From the NCBI RefSeq assembly GCF_030269925.1, contig NC_085109.1:6386001-6450000 (forward strand): DNA of 64,000 bases, given 5' to 3'. The notes beneath the pieces were generated by a model. The model saw only the letters and a list, made by a program, of their open reading frames with translations. It ran no database searches and was not told the origin of the DNA. The DNA is from Bombyx mori (Eukaryota; Arthropoda; Insecta; Lepidoptera; Bombycidae). The position numbers and the translations under genes were made by a program. Of the stretch, positions 20,395 to 31,932 are shown in pieces (within the stretch, counting starts at the first letter, position 1; every line of letters begins with the position of its first letter).

Positions 20395-20480
20395 TTATCA
20401 GAGCCGATAATCAAAAATACCGCTACTCACATTGAGACATGAGTTCTAAATCTCAGTTCGATAGTACAACAGCTAATCCA
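20395..20480 (-). repeat. Degraded Bm1-type fragment
   Basis: ATACCGCTACTCACATTGAG and GAGTTCTAAATCTCAG resemble the reverse complement of the Bm1 3' body with many changes. Confidence 0.35.
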
Positions 20481-21087
20481 TCCTTCATACCAAACATAAC
20501 ATAAAACTGAATGAATCAGGATTACGTGTATGAGAGATTTTAAAAAAAAAACGGAAATTTTAATTAATTATTATTAAACGAACTGACTAAAATAGTATGC
20601 TTAACAAGATACCTCCCGAAAAGGCTTACAAACTGACGAACTAAGTAAACCGACTTTCGCACCCTTGATTAAACATTGTGGGTGCCATCAACGAGTAGAT
20701 AAACCACAGAGCCTCAAAGTTTAAAATTTCATCGCTTTAATATACTAGGGGTGGAAATAGGCGTTAGTGGGGTTGCTCCCCCTATACTAATGTTAGCTGA
20801 GTGCGAATAAATCGATTTAATATTTCATTAAGCTTCTGTTGTGTTGGCATCGTTGCTTCGATTTATGGTTTTGTTTAATAGAATAAATCAGTTCTAGATT
20901 TTCTAAATGCAATTAACTTAAAGGAATGTTCAGTCGTGATATAACATAAGTTGAAAAATCGCAAAATTTTATGGTGCACCTCAGGTTACTGAGTTATCAA
21001 TAACCTACTTCAAATTGGTCTGACATGTTTGCCGCAAGAGCCGTACTACTATCCTGTCTAGTTCTGTAAGAAAGTAATAACGTGATC
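20481..21087. other. AT-rich unique sequence
   Basis: No feature recognised. Confidence 0.5.
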
Positions 21088-21526
21088 TTTTTTTGTTTTG
21101 TTTAGATGGGTGGATGAGCTCACAGCCCACCTGGTGTTAAGTGGTTACTGGAGCCCAAAGATATCTACAACGTAAATGCGCCACCCACCTTGAGATATAA
21201 ATTCTAAGGTCTCAGAATGGTTACAACGGCTGCCCTACCCTTCAAACCGAAACTCATTACTGCTTCACAGCTGTAATAGGCAGAGTGGTGGTACCTACCC
21301 ATGCGGACTCGCAAGAGGTCCTACCACCAGTAATTATGCAAATTATAATTTTGCGGGTTTCATTTTTATTACACGATGTTATTCCTTCACCGTGGAAGAC
21401 AATCGTGAACATTTGTAATGTACGTATTTCATTAGAAAAATCGGTACCCGCCTGCGGGATTCGAACACCGTTGCATCGCTAGATACAAATGCACCGGACG
21501 TCTTATCCTTTAGGCCACGACGACTT
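21088..21526 (-). mobile_element. Bm1-type SINE, near full length
   Basis: Minus-strand copy: T-rich tail at 21088, complement of the 3' body, then the head with GGATTCGAAC (B box complement, near 21458) and CGTCTTATCCTTTAGGCC (A-box region, 21499-21516), ending at GACGAC. About 440 bp. Confidence 0.9.
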
Positions 21527-22040
21527 CAATCATCATGTGTGAAGAGTATACAATTTTTTATTAGTGTACATTTAAGACTTTGATCTGAGGTGTAGTAGAT
21601 ATAGAAAGTCCTGTTATTTTTTTTTAAAAATAAAAAAGAACAGCGGTCTCTGTGAGTGCCGTTAAATTTATTAATTACTTATAATTGATCAAACCAAACA
21701 CTTATGGTTACGTTATAAAGTAGGTTCGTTAGTTTACACGTTTTGTTCAGCTAGTACGGACAGTAGAAATTGAAAAAAAAAACAACTGCTGCGAAAACGG
21801 GTTCCACATTAATCTGTTTCAATGAACTAGTTCGGCGTTACTCAGTTAAAATAATACGGCACTAATTGCACGCACCAAAAAAGGAAAAGTTCTGCCATCA
21901 CAGGCAATAAGGACATATTTTAAAAACAAACAAAAAAATATATGCTTAAATAAAAAACCGAATTTATAATTGATTTCATCTTTTTTTCATCAATTCAATT
22001 CAAAATGATTTATTTGTCAGAGACATGGTACATGAATAAT
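21527..22040. other. AT-rich unique sequence
   Basis: No feature recognised. Confidence 0.5.
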
Positions 22041-22171
22041 GGTATTATAATTTTTGCCCACTGAGTTTCTCGCCGGATCTTCTCAGCGGGTCGCACTTCC
22101 GATCCGGTGGTAGATTCTGCGAAGCACTGCTCTTGCTAGGGTCAGTGTTAGCATCACTCCGGTTTGAGCCC
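22041..22171 (+). repeat. 3'-UTR-like repeat, family 2, interrupted copy (left part)
   Basis: CACTGAGTTTCTCGCCGGAT … ATCCGGTGGTAGATTCTGCG … GTCAGTGTTAGCATCACTCC. The same family is at 59270 and 63700 (+) and 25253 (-). It shares its core with the jockey 3' UTR. The copy is broken by the GC-rich LINE end and resumes at 22803. Confidence 0.7.
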
Positions 22172-22803
22172 ACCTACTACTATGAGGAGGCAGTCTCCTC
22201 CCGGTGATGGTCACGGGGCGACCTAAGGGGGCTGAGACTGCGCCGCACGCTACCGTCACTCTAGCGCGCTGGCACCAGGAGGACGGGACGACGCGTCGGC
22301 GGCTGCGGACTGCGATGCGGTCCGCATTTTCGTCGTCGCTGTCGTCGCCGAACATACTGTGGAAGAGCAACCCGGTCGGCGGTGTATCGCGTTCCGACCC
22401 GGCAGGCTGGTTCTGGCCCAGCGGGGTATCCCGGAACACCAGCGGCATCGCCCGGGCGGCCTGAAGGGCCGCCGTACCGCGGAGACTGACGTCGTTGGTC
22501 GTCGACTATCGCCTCGACGACCCGTCGGTCGGGCGTCCTCGGGGTGGCGCCGCGTGTCTGGTTGTAGTGTTGACCGCGGGAACCCCCCTACTCTGACCGG
22601 GTTTTGACCCCGGACGGAGATCGGACGCCGGGTGTAAGAGTGCAGGGGAGTCGTTTAGTGGGTGGGCCCTAAATTCCTTGGGCCCGCGGTCTGCTCTCAA
22701 CACCTGCAGATCGTTGAGTCTCACATACCCCGCGCGCCCCCTAGGCGCGGGGACCTCGTAGGAGGTTCGGCCCTCGGCCCGGAAAAAAAAAAAAAAAAAA
22801 AAG
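22172..22803 (+). mobile_element. GC-rich 3' end of a second R1-like LINE family
   Basis: A 610-bp block of very high G+C ending CGGCCCGG and then about 20 A (22783-22802). Near the end ACTCACATACCCC-like sequence (GTCTCACATACCCC) leads into an 8-bp hairpin, CCCCGCGC/GCGCGGGG (22728-22735/22745-22752), the same architecture as the R1-like copies at 10.6 and 58.3 kb. No reverse transcriptase motif remains, so the clade is inferred. Flanking 33-bp direct repeats (22139-22171, 22803-22836) may be a long TSD. Confidence 0.55.
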
Positions 22804-22910
22804 GGTCAGTGTTAGCAACTCTCCGGTTTGAGCCCCGTGAGCTCACCTACAAACATTAGGGTGAAGCTGAAATAGCCTCTCAAGGCTATCAGCATAGGTA
22901 GGAAAAATAA
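22803..22910 (+). repeat. 3'-UTR-like repeat, family 2 (right part)
   Basis: Begins GGGTCAGTGTTAGCAACTCT and continues CCCCGTGAGCTCACCTAC, ending GCATAGGTAGGAAAAATAA. It completes the repeat started at 22041. Confidence 0.65.
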
Positions 22911-23980
22911 TTTTTTTTACATTCCGGCATGTTCTTACTTGCTTGAATAAAAAGTGTGCAAATATAAAATTAATATATAATTAATTGAAGATTACTAACA
23001 TGTCAATTTATGATATGACATTTATAAATTATTATAGTCATAATGAATTTAATTACATTCATAATCCAATAAAATCATAAAATAACAGATCTAATCAATT
23101 ACATATTATTATCATTTAAAAATTCACCAATATCATAATAGAATTTCCTTAAAAAAACGGTTATAAACGGTCGAAACGGCTATAAATACCGATACTGGAC
23201 CTGTTGATACTGGACTGGACATTAGAGCCAAGTTATAAAAGTATTTAATTGTCATCGGATCTTGACGCATGTGTAAATTTTCAAGTTAAACAGACGTCTT
23301 GAAATCCGTGAATATGATACGTAAAGATTACATGAGTCGACTATTATCAAAGCCGGCAATGTGACTTTTGGACAATTATTGGTAAATCAGAAAAACGAAT
23401 TATTGACTTTGTATTCCATTGGCAGTCACAAAACTCTTCTGAACGACATCTTAGATAAATAACAGGTTAAGTATTAACCTTTATTTAATGCAGGTTTTGA
23501 ACCGTATTCTTTGAAGGAGACGATTATATTCAAATCAATCTGTATTGACATATCAAAACATTTTTTTCTTCAAATGCACAGATTGCCACCTTTGATAATA
23601 GACGACTCACATACAAACAAACATAAATATAAGTTTTACTTTGTTCCAACATAATATATTCGGAGCCCTTCAAATTAAAAATCGATTTCAATGCTTCTTG
23701 ACCCTTCGCATCAATCATTGTTAGTCTGTTTTCTGTCTTGCGTTTTATTCAATCAATCATTAAGTAATTTCAAACAAACTAGGGTCAATCTCGAAAATCA
23801 CTTGCTAAATATCGTCTCATCAATCTACATTACAGTCTAAATCTATTCTATACTTTAAATAAAATTATACACAGACTATTGGCCTTTGTGTGTGTGTAAT
23901 AATTAACTGCTATGGAAGAACAAATTATGTATTTTTCTGAGATTTTGTAGGTTTGAATCGGCTGAAAAACATAATTTATG
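22911..23980. other. AT-rich unique sequence
   Basis: No gene recognised. ATCTTGACGCATGTGTAAAT followed by TTCAAGTTA near 23260-23290 resembles 50375-50400, so a faint dispersed repeat is possible. Confidence 0.45.
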
Positions 23981-24183
23981 TTTTTTGCTTAGTGGGTGGA
24001 CGAGTTCACAGCCCACCCGGTGTTAAGTGGTTAAGGTCTCAGTACAGTTACAACGGCTGTCCCACCTTCAAACCGAAACGCATTACTGCTTCACGACAGA
24101 CATAGGCAGGGCGGTGGTCCCTAACCGTGCGGACTCACAAGAGGTCCTACCGTCAGAAATTACGCAAATTATAATTTTGCGAG
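23981..24183 (-). mobile_element. Bm1-type SINE, internally deleted
   Basis: GTGGGTGGACGAGTTCACAG, then GTGGTTAAGGTCTCAGTACA: the block with the TCTATGGGCTCC complement is missing. It ends in the complement of the AATTTGCGTAATT joint. Confidence 0.85.
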
Positions 24184-24209
24184 TGATGTGTCACTTTGAA
24201 ATTTCTTTC

Positions 24210-24609
24210 TTCTAGTCGTACACTCTTGACAGAGCGGTCGCGGTCATGCATCAGTCGAATATTGCTATACCGATACTCTCGCGATGCGACGCCATGTGGC
24301 ACAATGTTTCGCAGAGTGAGAGCAATCATTTATGTTGGAGTGAGTCACAGAATTTACGAGGTCGGTCCATCTTGTTGGAGATCATTTGCCCTCGACTTTC
24401 CCTTGCACCATCAACCGCTCAATGGAGTCCTCATTACGAGCGATGTGCCCGAAGAACTTGAGAATTCGTATTTGGACTGTTGACGATAGTCTCTCATTGA
24501 TATTGAGCTCTTTCTGGATCGAAACGTTGGTACGGTGCGTGGTCCACGGAATTATGAGGAGACGTCTCCACTTTGAAATTACGATTACCCATATAAATAA
24601 ATACTTCAA
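24210..24609 (-). pseudogene. RTE-like LINE ORF C-terminal remnant
   Basis: The minus strand reads IIPWTTHRTNVSIQKELNI, RLSSTVQIRILKFFGHIAR, then ERLMVQGKVEGK, the standard thumb/C-terminal segment of RTE-like reverse transcriptases. Frames shift after this, and a 125-bp non-coding or frameshifted tail (24213-24340) is shared with 56815-56945. It is truncated at the 5' side and disabled. Confidence 0.78.
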
Positions 24610-25252
24610 TAAATGTGAAGGTTTAGTTAAACAAACATAGTGTTTCGTGCATTCATATTTCGAAATATGACTAAAGACCTGCTTACATATGCAAAAATCG
24701 TGAACTTTGTTTTTTGTATCGGTAAATAATTATACATATAATAATATTATTATTATTATAATTAAATAATAATATATCCTTATTTTGCAAGTCGCAAAAT
24801 ATGTAGTATTGAAAACATATTCGCAATTGCCGCTAGTAATTAGAGTTGTGAATTTAGAATTGTGTTGCGATAATTGTGCCCCCAATGACTTATGCTCAAG
24901 TGAAAACAAACAAAGTGAATGCAATTGACGTGAAGAAAAAGTTAAAATAATTAATAACAAAACTGAATTCTAACATTTTAAAAGCAATTAATAAGTTTTC
25001 AGATGGCATAAAGTAGTAATTAAATTAACACACCACACCTCATTCTTTGTGATGTTCCCACGGGCGGTGCGCAATAAGAATTTCCAAAGTGAAATTAATT
25101 CGATATTTCCATTATTTGTCCCTAATAATTAGGCCTTGAAACCAGTGTAGACATTACGTCAAGCTTAAAAATGTATTAACACAGCGTCGTGACATTTTAA
25201 CAGAATTATCCAAATAGATAAATCACAAAAGTATGTATATGTATAAAAGATG
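24610..25252. other. AT-rich unique sequence
   Basis: AT-rich, with an (ATT/AAT)-rich low-complexity run at 24735-24775. No gene seen. Confidence 0.5.
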
Positions 25253-25452
25253 AGTTTTTTTTTGTCTCCCTATTCGCTAGTAGTCTAAGGGGCTATTTCA
25301 GCTACGCTCGAATTGGTAGGTGAGCTCACGGGCTCAACCTGAGAGAATTTACTAACACTAGCCTTAGCAAGGGCAGTGCTTCGCGGAATCTACTACTGGA
25401 TCGTAATCGCAACCAACTGAGAAAATCCGGCGAGAAACTCAGTGGGCAAATG
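25253..25452 (-). repeat. 3'-UTR-like repeat, family 2 (minus strand)
   Basis: T run at 25253-25264, then GGTAGGTGAGCTCACGGGCT … GAATCTACTACTGGATCGTA … ATCCGGCGAGAAACTCAGTG, the reverse complement of the copies at 22.1, 59.4 and 63.8 kb. Confidence 0.75.
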
Positions 25453-25992
25453 AGTATCACAAATACCGTTATATTGAAAAAACATCTCCTTCACGTGTTT
25501 TACAATACAAAGTAAATAAACGATATAAAATTTAAGTTATATATGTTCTTCGAATGTGGGTCGAAGTTATTTAATCTCTCGTCACTTCCAATGACGATGA
25601 CGTGATGAATCATCTCCAAGAAAATATTCTGTATATTAACTTAAATACTTCATTTCATTTAAGTTTGAAGGTTAAATTCATAGAGTGAAAGCTCATTTTC
25701 AAATAATTTACTTTAATCGATGTATTTTAAATGAATTTTAGTTAAGCATCAACGCTTTAGAGTTTAGTTTCGAGTGTCGTATTATCTCTGCCGTTGTACA
25801 GCTCTTGCAAAGCAGATGTTTCATACTACAATTACATTTCCTCCTTTTTGCAATACTACAGTCTGCATTTGCAATTAAAATTTATTGTTTCTAATTTTAA
25901 CAATAAACGCCATTAGCGCTACAGGAACTGGTTCGTCTGGTGGACCCGATAGTCGGTTGAAAATTTAAAGTACATCAACTATTTTACTAGTG
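25453..25992. other. AT-rich unique sequence
   Basis: No feature recognised. Confidence 0.5.
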
Positions 25993-26245
25993 TTAGGTAG
26001 GACCTCTTGTGAGTCCGCGCGGGTAGGTACTACCACCCTGCCTATTTCTGCCGTGAAGCAGTAATGCGTTTCGGTTTAAAGGGTGGGGTAGCCGTTGTAA
26101 CTGTACTTGAGACCTTAGAACTTATATCTCAAGGTGGGTGGCGCATTTACGTTGTAGATGTCTATGGGCTCCAGTGACGATTTAAAACACCAGGTGAGCT
26201 GTGAGCTCATCCTCCCATATAAGCAAAAAAATAATAATAATAAAA
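25993..26245 (+). mobile_element. Bm1-type SINE, 5'-truncated
   Basis: Starts GTTAGGTAGGACCTCTTGTG and ends ATATAAGC followed by A7 and (AAT)n. Confidence 0.87.
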
Positions 26246-27302
26246 CTATCTTTGTATATTTTTTTGCAGAACACCGGTTTAATACAAAAAAATTAAATGT
26301 AGGTCTTAGGTGAAACTACCCAATTTTTTAAAACCCCATATCTCAAATCAAGCCGCCAAGTATCAATTTATCTAAGGCAATATGTTGTATTTCAATTAAC
26401 CCGCACTGTTTAATAATAATTTAAGCAGGGAGATATAGAAGCTACTTATATGCTAAGTTATCGGTCATGCCACTTACATATCGTGAATCGTGAATGTACA
26501 TACTTTGCGGTACAGACAAATTACAACCTTTAGTTTTTCCTCGTCTTGGACTTTAGCGTAAAGGGCCCGAAGCACTTTTAGCCCCTCAAGGAAGCTGCGA
26601 TTGCGTAATTTTGGAAAACCCAAGGGCTTAACTGACGTGCTGAATTAAGGACGTTGTTAACAATCGGTCGAGGAAGCCGTAAGGGTACTTGTAATTTAGA
26701 ACCCTGAATATCGAAAACGTGCCTTATCGCTTGTTTGATGAAGCGATTACTTGGTGAAAAATAGTTGGTTTAATCCGCCGATTGTAGTTTTTTTCATCGT
26801 CAATTTTTTTTTATACCAAGAAAATAAATAATAATTTAAAAAACTAACAAAATACGCTTTTATAGAAAATACAACTAAAAAATAGAAAATAGAAAATTTT
26901 AATAGTATTTTTTTATTAATATTGAATTGTCGTCGGTCCTTAATAAGTATACCAAATTTCGAGTTAATCCGACGTTTTGAAGGGAGTCAAAATCATGTTC
27001 AAAGCTTCCGTTACAAACATACATATGCCTGAAGCTAATAAAAGCGTATCAAAAAGCACCGTGGTACAATTTGTATTATAAGACACATTATAATTTATTA
27101 AATTAAATAATTGTTTAATATTTTAAATCACAAGATTTCTCAATCAAAACAAAGTACTGTTTTCGTGTTTTCTTCATGGTTTCGTGATGACATTTTTAAT
27201 ACCGTTCAGTCATGAAGTATTTATTACTGATTCATTAATAATGCTAATCCGTTCGTTTCTTTTGCAAAAATAAATCTGAGATACAAATTTAGTCATATGT
27301 AT
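26246..27302. other. Mostly AT-rich; faint repeat relics
   Basis: 26540-26750 is somewhat richer in G+C but has no open frame. AATTTCGAGTTAATCCGACG near 26955 resembles the interior of degraded non-autonomous elements. No gene identified. Confidence 0.4.
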
Positions 27303-27425
27303 TTTTTTATTGCCCTTGCAGGCAGATGAGCTTACGGCCCACATGATAATGATTGGATACCGTCGCCCATGGACTTCAGCAATGCCAGGGGCACGGCCAA
27401 GCCGCTGCCCACCAAGCCTAGGCCA
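27303..27425 (-). repeat. Short retroposed repeat (same as 36450-36565)
   Basis: T-rich start, then TTGCAGGCAGATGAGCTTAC, GGCCCAC and ACCGTCGCCCATGGACTTCA, and GCAATGCCAGGGGCACGGCC. The same roughly 115-bp unit interrupts the jockey copy at 36.5 kb, where it carries a longer T run. Confidence 0.75.
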
Positions 27426-28299
27426 ATCCGCCTATGTATAATTTACTGTATGTAATTTACTAATAAAGCCTAAGTCATTGGAACTAAATGCTATTTCATT
27501 CGTAAATTAAATATTCCTAGAGCACTTCAAAGACACAATTAAGCGTCATTTTTTGAAGATAAATTCCCAGAGTTGGATGATCGTGTCTTAAAAAAATGAC
27601 ATTTCCAGTTTGTTAATTTTAAAATAAGATAATCAGTCTTTTACTATTATTAGATTTATTTTTCAGCAAGCGAAATACTAGTATGGCACGCTACGATAAA
27701 ATGATAAGTTATTTAAGGCACTGAGGTCTAAGGCTCCGAATATAACCAAAAATCAAAGTGAATGGTTATTAAAAAAAGAAACTTTATCATAGAAAAATCA
27801 CATGACCAACGCCGGGTGTGATACGCAGATGAAACCGCGAAGCATGTAGCATTCACGAGAGCACTAAGCTTCATACAAAAATGAATTGAATAACACGACA
27901 ATATGTTAAAGTGTGACATTATGGCGGGGATTTTTCTCATAAACAGGTATTAAAGAAATGCCCGTGTAGAATCTATGACGTCATTTCTAGCTATAAAGCG
28001 CTCTCACTCTTTGTTTACTATGAAATTTGAATTCTCATTTAAATTTTTTATTTTGGTATATTTTAATGTTACTTGTTTTGATCGGTCGTATTTATTAGTT
28101 AATGCTACTATTTATCACTAAGTTGAAAGCAACCTCAATCGCAATGAACACAGGAGAAGATATAATTTATATTTTTTATATACATATGTTTGAACAGTTA
28201 TGACGTTATGAGTACGTTATAAAAAAAAAAAAAAATTTTTTTAAACTAGTAACGATTAATATTGTTCATAGAGTTTGAAACTACTAAATCAAGTTAATT
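27426..28299. other. AT-rich unique sequence with one CRE-like palindrome
   Basis: TGACGTCA occurs at 27977-27984. A 70-codon minus-strand frame (27940-27728) starts with ATG but has no recognisable domain and is probably chance. Confidence 0.4.
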
Positions 28300-28508
28300 A
28301 TATTGCAATAGAGGACAAATCACAAACGGTCCCAAGTTCGAATACGTTTCCCCAGGGAAGCAGATCCCGATGAATATAATATATATTCATATAGATAATT
28401 ATATTCATAACATGTTCGTCCCATTTGTGTTTACACGATACGGGAATTGAACTCACGACCCTCGACGTAACAGTCAAATGCACCAATTACTGTACCATCG
28501 ATTCAGTC
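28300..28508 (-). mobile_element. tRNA-headed SINE, second family, degraded
   Basis: The complement of the B box (GGGAATTGAACTC) lies at 28442-28454, and the A-box side is ACTGTACCATCGATTCAGTC. It matches the head of the element at 7812 in reverse. Confidence 0.6.
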
Positions 28509-28793
28509 ATAAAGTGTCATGATAATTATTTAAACATTAATTTCATAGCATGTGTACGTGATTCGTTTCTTAAGAATGATTACAAATGATTATCATAAAC
28601 ACAGACATTCCTATTCACAAGCGTGCAGTGCCATAATCAAATTTCGTACATTAATTAATTTTTATATGAATGTTGAAAATATTACGTTTTTGGTAACATT
28701 AACATTCTTCACACGGTTACGGGTTCAACTATTAGCTAAGATAAGAAAACAATCCAGCTATATATAAATATACATAATTATATCATTTACGTA

Positions 28794-28908
28794 ATTACTG
28801 GTGGTAGGATCTCTCGCGGCAGGAGTTTTTAGTGAGGTTCGACTCCCACATACCCCACCTGCCGTGCGGGTGGGAATCCGGCGATTTTCCCTTGTGGAAA
28901 AAAAAAAG
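28794..28908 (+). mobile_element. Chimera: Bm1 fragment joined to an R1-like LINE 3' end
   Basis: Bases 28794-28815 are Bm1 sequence (AATTACTGGTGGTAGGATCT). From about 28816 the sequence changes abruptly to GCGGCAGGAGTTTTTAGTGA … CATACCCCACCTGCC … TCCGGCGATTTTC with an A tail, the last 85 or so bases of the R1-like LINE at 10.6 and 58.3 kb. A full-length Bm1 starts right after. Confidence 0.8.
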
Positions 28909-28912
28909 TAGT

Positions 28913-29353
28913 TGAAGTCGTCGTGGCCTAACGGACGCGGCCTAACGTCCGGTGCATTCGTGTTGAGCGATGCACCGGTGTTCGAATCTCAGGTGGGTAC
29001 CAATTTTTGTAATGAAATACGTACTCAACAAATGTTTACGATTAATTTCCACGGTGAAGGAATGACATCGTGTAATAAAAATGAAACCTGCAAAATTATA
29101 ATTTGCGTAATTACTGGTGGTAGGGCCTCTTGCGAGTCAGCACGGGTAGGTACCACCGCCCTGCCTATTGCTGCCGTGAAGCAGTAATGCGTTTCGATTT
29201 GAAGGGTTGGGCAGCCGTTGTAACTATACTGAGACCTTAGAACTTATATCTCAAGGTGGGTGGCGCATTTACGTTGTAGATGTCTATGGGCTCCAGTAAC
29301 CACTTAACACCAGTTGGGCTGTGAGATCGTCCACCCTTCTAAGCAATAAAAAA
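28913..29353 (+). mobile_element. Bm1-type SINE, full length
   Basis: Head GTCGTCGTGGCCTAACGG and B box GTTCGAATCTC, linker AATTTGCGTAATTACTGG, 3' body and A tail. Best full-length copy in the window. A small duplication (GGACGCGGCCTAACGTCC) sits in the A-box region. Confidence 0.92.
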
Positions 29354-29639
29354 AATACATACACACAACAGTATGAAATTGACGGCCCCGCCCACATTGA
29401 TCCACACGAAATTCTTACTCCTGTTCAGCAGAACTGCTGAATAATGGTTCTGGTGGTACCCAAATATCCGAATTTCCAACACGCGACTGTACAGCTGTTG
29501 TATGTAAATCTTATAATTTTTTTCGAGATATTTGGAGGTTTGTTAGTTTCTCTTTCACGCAAAACAGTATTGGACGGATTTTGATGAAATTTCATAAATT
29601 ATCATTCTTCAACATCAGATACATCAGACACATACAGTA
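29354..29639. other. Unique sequence
   Basis: No feature recognised. Confidence 0.45.
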
Positions 29640-29960
29640 TCGTCCTCCTTGCGCCCTATTCCTCAATACTGAGGGTCATGACCACTCTTACGTATTACTT
29701 TCTCTCGCACGATCTTTGTCCATCTGTTTCTGTGGATTCTGTAGAATCAAGAGTGATATGGATCTGGTCGGACCAACGTATTGGGCTGCGTCTTCGAAGC
29801 CTTTTCCCATACACTTCAACGGTCACGATAAGCCTCTCGATCAGTCTCACGTCTTTGCAATGTGACTGAAGTATGGAAGTATTGGACACTCAAATGACAG
29901 CCACGAGGAGATGTTGATTTCTCGCAAAATTGAGACGTTGGTCTGAAATGTTGTCCACGG
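29640..29960 (-). pseudogene. RTE-like LINE C-terminal remnant
   Basis: Minus-strand segments include KRLRRRSPIRWSDQIHITLD and, after a stop, VVMTLSIE-like remnants of the HDPQ terminus. It is frameshifted and truncated. Confidence 0.7.
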
Positions 29961-30368
29961 TATACGGAGCATATAGTATAAACATACAATAGTAAGATTA
30001 ACATAGGACTTTTACTATTAGCTTTTAGAATTAAAAATTTGTTATCAATACTGAAAATAGTGCATTTAAACTTAATACTTATTTAAATACAAATATGAAA
30101 GTTAATCAACATCTTCAAATAATTCTGCAACGAACTCTACTAGTTTAAAATTTAGAACATATTTTAATAACATATGTTACTATTCTTTCAGAGTAATTCG
30201 TAATGATTAAAGAGTTCTTCTTTTTAAATACTAAACTGTGACAGAATAACTGAATTGCGTCTTCAGGGAAACTGCTAAAAGAATCGATTATTCTCCTAGT
30301 ACATTCCTCACTCGAATGTGACAACTGTGATTAAGCTTTTCAATATAATGGTAAAGACAAATAGTCTA
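29961..30368. other. AT-rich unique sequence
   Basis: No feature recognised. Confidence 0.5.
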
Positions 30369-30586
30369 CTAGCCGTACTGGCCCGCTTTGCTGGGCATTT
30401 AAAATTAACATTATTATTTATTGTCATTATTATTACGGAGTCCAACACTCATATAAATATTAGCCTATCTATTAATTATATGTATTTTCTACATGGATAC
30501 CAAGTTTCAAGTCAATGGGATGCATAGTTCAGTAGTTATAACGGAACATCCGTAAAAACCACTGTAGATTTATATATTAGTATAGA
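30369..30586 (-). mobile_element. Helitron-like element, family E
   Basis: On the minus strand it begins TCTATACTAATATATAAATC and ends GTACGGCTAG|T. A hairpin, GCCC…GGGC (GCCCAGCAAAGCGGGC), sits 8 nt before CTAG. Its 5' end directly abuts the CTAG of the family-D element at 30587. Confidence 0.6.
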
Positions 30587-31005
30587 CTAGAAGTCCTGCA
30601 GTAGTCGAAATTCGACTGTAATTAATGGGAATTGTAAGTTTGTACACTATTATGATTGTATTTTATACTTCTATAATAACAAATTTCGCCAAGACTACAC
30701 TATAAAAAATATTAACAAAGACAAACAATATTTAATCTATTCTCAATTTGACAACAGATGCCAAGAACAAAAGTTTGACAATAAATAGTATGCATGTGTG
30801 TGTGCGTCAAATACATGGTATGTAGTGTGTGTAATGTTTTCTTTATTAATTTAATGTATCTTATATGCATTATTTAAAAAAAATATTAGCATTGTGCACT
30901 TCTTCTCTATATTCTCTATAAGTGTGGAAAATTTCATAGTCCTCCGTCCGCGCAATTTTCGTAAAAAGGGATACAAAGTTTTTGCTTCACGTATTAATAT
31001 ATAGA
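30587..31005 (-). mobile_element. Helitron-like element, family D, copy 1
   Basis: 419 bp; minus strand A|TCTATATATTAATACGTGAA … CTGCAGGACTTCTAG. The palindrome AGTCGAAATTCGACT (7-bp stem) lies 12 nt before CTAG. About 90% identical to copy 2 at 31933. Confidence 0.68.
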
Positions 31006-31932
31006 TAACACTGCCGTGTAGCAGCACTTTTAATAAAACGTTTTATTTTATAAAACAGCGCTATATTGTCAGCGTACTGTTAAAATTTTAGAAACACGCT
31101 AAGACTGAAGGGCGTCTGTAATTGTAAGAGCTCTTACGAACCTGCCGAAACAAAGAGTTTGCATGGGTGCGAAACCGTTCTGTATTGTTATTTATTTCGT
31201 GCAATATTTTTATTGTTTTGTCGCGGCGGACAACCAGTGAACGCGGTGCTGGTAAACAAGCCCGTACTGTAGAAACTCGAAAGCGGGAAACAAAATTCGT
31301 AAAATATAATCATATATCAATTTTCGAAGATATGAAAAAAATCTCACAATGAACAGCAATAATATTTATTTCAATTAGCCTAAATGAAATATGATGAGTA
31401 TAAAAAAATATTACTAAGGATTCAATATGAACATATTTTATATTTTGGCACACCGATGTAGTTAAATACGGCTTTCCATTCCACATTAAATTTCCGTTAT
31501 CTCTAAATTTAATTTTTTTATTGCTTATAGTTAGTCTAGCTATTTGCCTTGAAAATCAAAGAAAATAATATAAATAATTTATTTTCTAAGCATTGGAGCA
31601 AATTTAACATAATGCGTGAATTTATTAACAAGTCATTCGGTAAAATTTATTCTTTATCGTCTCAAAATACCTATTTGCAAATAAATGCCCTGAGCCAAAT
31701 TACGAATGGCAAAGTTTTTACTAACTTTGACTTCAGCTTACAAGTTCGTTCTAATTATTTTTCCGTATTGTTTCTAGTTGGTTTTCAGCACGACACCTAC
31801 CACCGAAGTCAGGACAAAGTTTCCGCGATTTACGACTCTTATTCTAATGGGCCGTTTGTTAGTTGATTGTCTAAATCAAGACAGATGATTACTGAACTTA
31901 AATTGAGATGCTTTTTGGCTAAATTATCAAAA
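31006..31932. other. AT-rich sequence with a 105-codon open frame (31549-31866, plus)
   Basis: The frame begins at TTG; the first in-frame ATG gives MREFINKSFGKIYSLSSQNT and it ends DSYSNGPFVS-stop. No domain is recognised and the composition is close to background, so it is probably chance. 31170-31290 is a small CpG-richer stretch (GTCGCGGCGGACAACCAG). Confidence 0.3.

Noticed and set aside
22083..22724. Several overlapping open frames on both strands in the GC-rich block
   Set aside because: High G+C lowers stop frequency; none shows a domain, and the block ends in a poly(A) LINE tail.
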